Positions 6,711 through 6,732 of a stretch of 6,732 nucleotides of DNA are shown piece by piece (within the stretch, counting starts at the first letter, position 1; each line of letters opens with the position of its first letter). The notes beneath the pieces were generated by a model, which was not told where the DNA came from, made no database searches, and saw only the letters and a program-made list of their open reading frames with translations. The DNA lies in the NCBI GenBank assembly GCA_017553665.1, contig JAFZKM010000309.1, positions 1 through 6,732 on the forward strand. The letters run 5' to 3'. The DNA is from Lachnospiraceae bacterium (GTDB lineage Bacteria; Bacillota_A; Clostridia; Lachnospirales; Lachnospiraceae). The translations under genes were made by a program, and so were the position numbers.

Positions 6711-6732
6711 CTACTCCTGGTAATTCGCCGCG
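6711..6732 (-). pseudogene. Upstream fragment of the same GH3 gene, ending in TAG
   Basis: In the frame of the GH3 gene, the bases upstream of ATG 6704 read Ala-Ala-Asn-Tyr-Gln-Glu, TAG, Arg-Arg, then Met-Thr-Val-Ser. This matches the conserved GH3 segment following the substrate-binding Lys-His pair (A-A-N-N-Q-E-x-x-R-M in family members, from memory), where x right after Glu is commonly Tyr, His or Thr. A TAC or TAT tyrosine codon would become TAG by one base change. The rest of the N-terminal half lies off the right edge. This could be a true nonsense mutation, a sequence or assembly error at a contig end, or readthrough. Confidence 0.6.
6714..6718 (-). promoter_or_regulatory. Possible internal ribosome binding site before GH3 ATG 6704
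   Basis: AGGAG on the minus strand lies 9 nt before ATG 6704. It arises from the conserved Gln-Glu codons (CAG GAG), so it may be accidental. It could still permit restart of translation directly after the TAG. Confidence 0.35.

Overview
The window looks like a chromosomal piece from a Gram-positive Clostridia-type bacterium, plausibly a Lachnospiraceae-like gut or rumen fermenter. That rests on recognisable families rather than a database match. There is a fused FeoA-FeoB ferrous iron transporter, TmcAL (typical of Firmicutes), and an intracellular-type GH43/GH3 hemicellulose pair, with Shine-Dalgarno-led starts and moderately high GC. Coding density is very high: four genes fill nearly everything, and the only sizeable intergenic gap is 119 bp.

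Layout. (1) Positions 1-1567, minus strand: the first 522 residues of a FeoA-FeoB fusion. It runs off the left edge inside the membrane domain. A linker carrying four clustered cysteines separates the FeoA and GTPase parts. (2) Positions 1568-1686: divergent intergenic region with a good sigma-A-type promoter for feoAB, an extended -10 promoter for tmcAL, and a three-copy 7-bp repeat (two direct, one inverted) covering the feoAB -10, leader, ribosome binding site and start codon. (3) Positions 1687-2928, plus strand: tmcAL, tRNA(Met) cytidine acetate ligase, apparently complete. (4) Positions 2918-4573, minus strand: a complete GH43 enzyme with a C-terminal beta-sandwich, overlapping the tmcAL 3' end by 11 nt in convergent orientation. 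(5) Positions 4599-6732, minus strand: most of a GH3 beta-glycosidase, 25 bp upstream of the GH43 gene and probably co-transcribed with it.

How the genes work together. The GH3 and GH43 proteins would act together in the cytoplasm on imported arabinoxylan- or xylan-type oligosaccharides; neither shows a visible export signal, although the GH3 N-terminus is outside the window. feoAB (Fe2+ uptake) and tmcAL (wobble-cytidine acetylation of elongator tRNA-Met) are divergent neighbours with no obvious functional link.

The main anomaly is at the right edge. The GH3 reading frame continues upstream of its first ATG into recognisable GH3 sequence, but is cut by an in-frame TAG inside the conserved segment that follows the substrate-binding Lys-His pair. 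The gene is therefore either broken, read through, restarted, or affected by a sequence error. The second point of interest is the repeat-rich feoAB leader, and the third is the cysteine cluster in the FeoA-FeoB linker. I found no clearly new multi-gene system, RNA gene, CRISPR array or mobile element.
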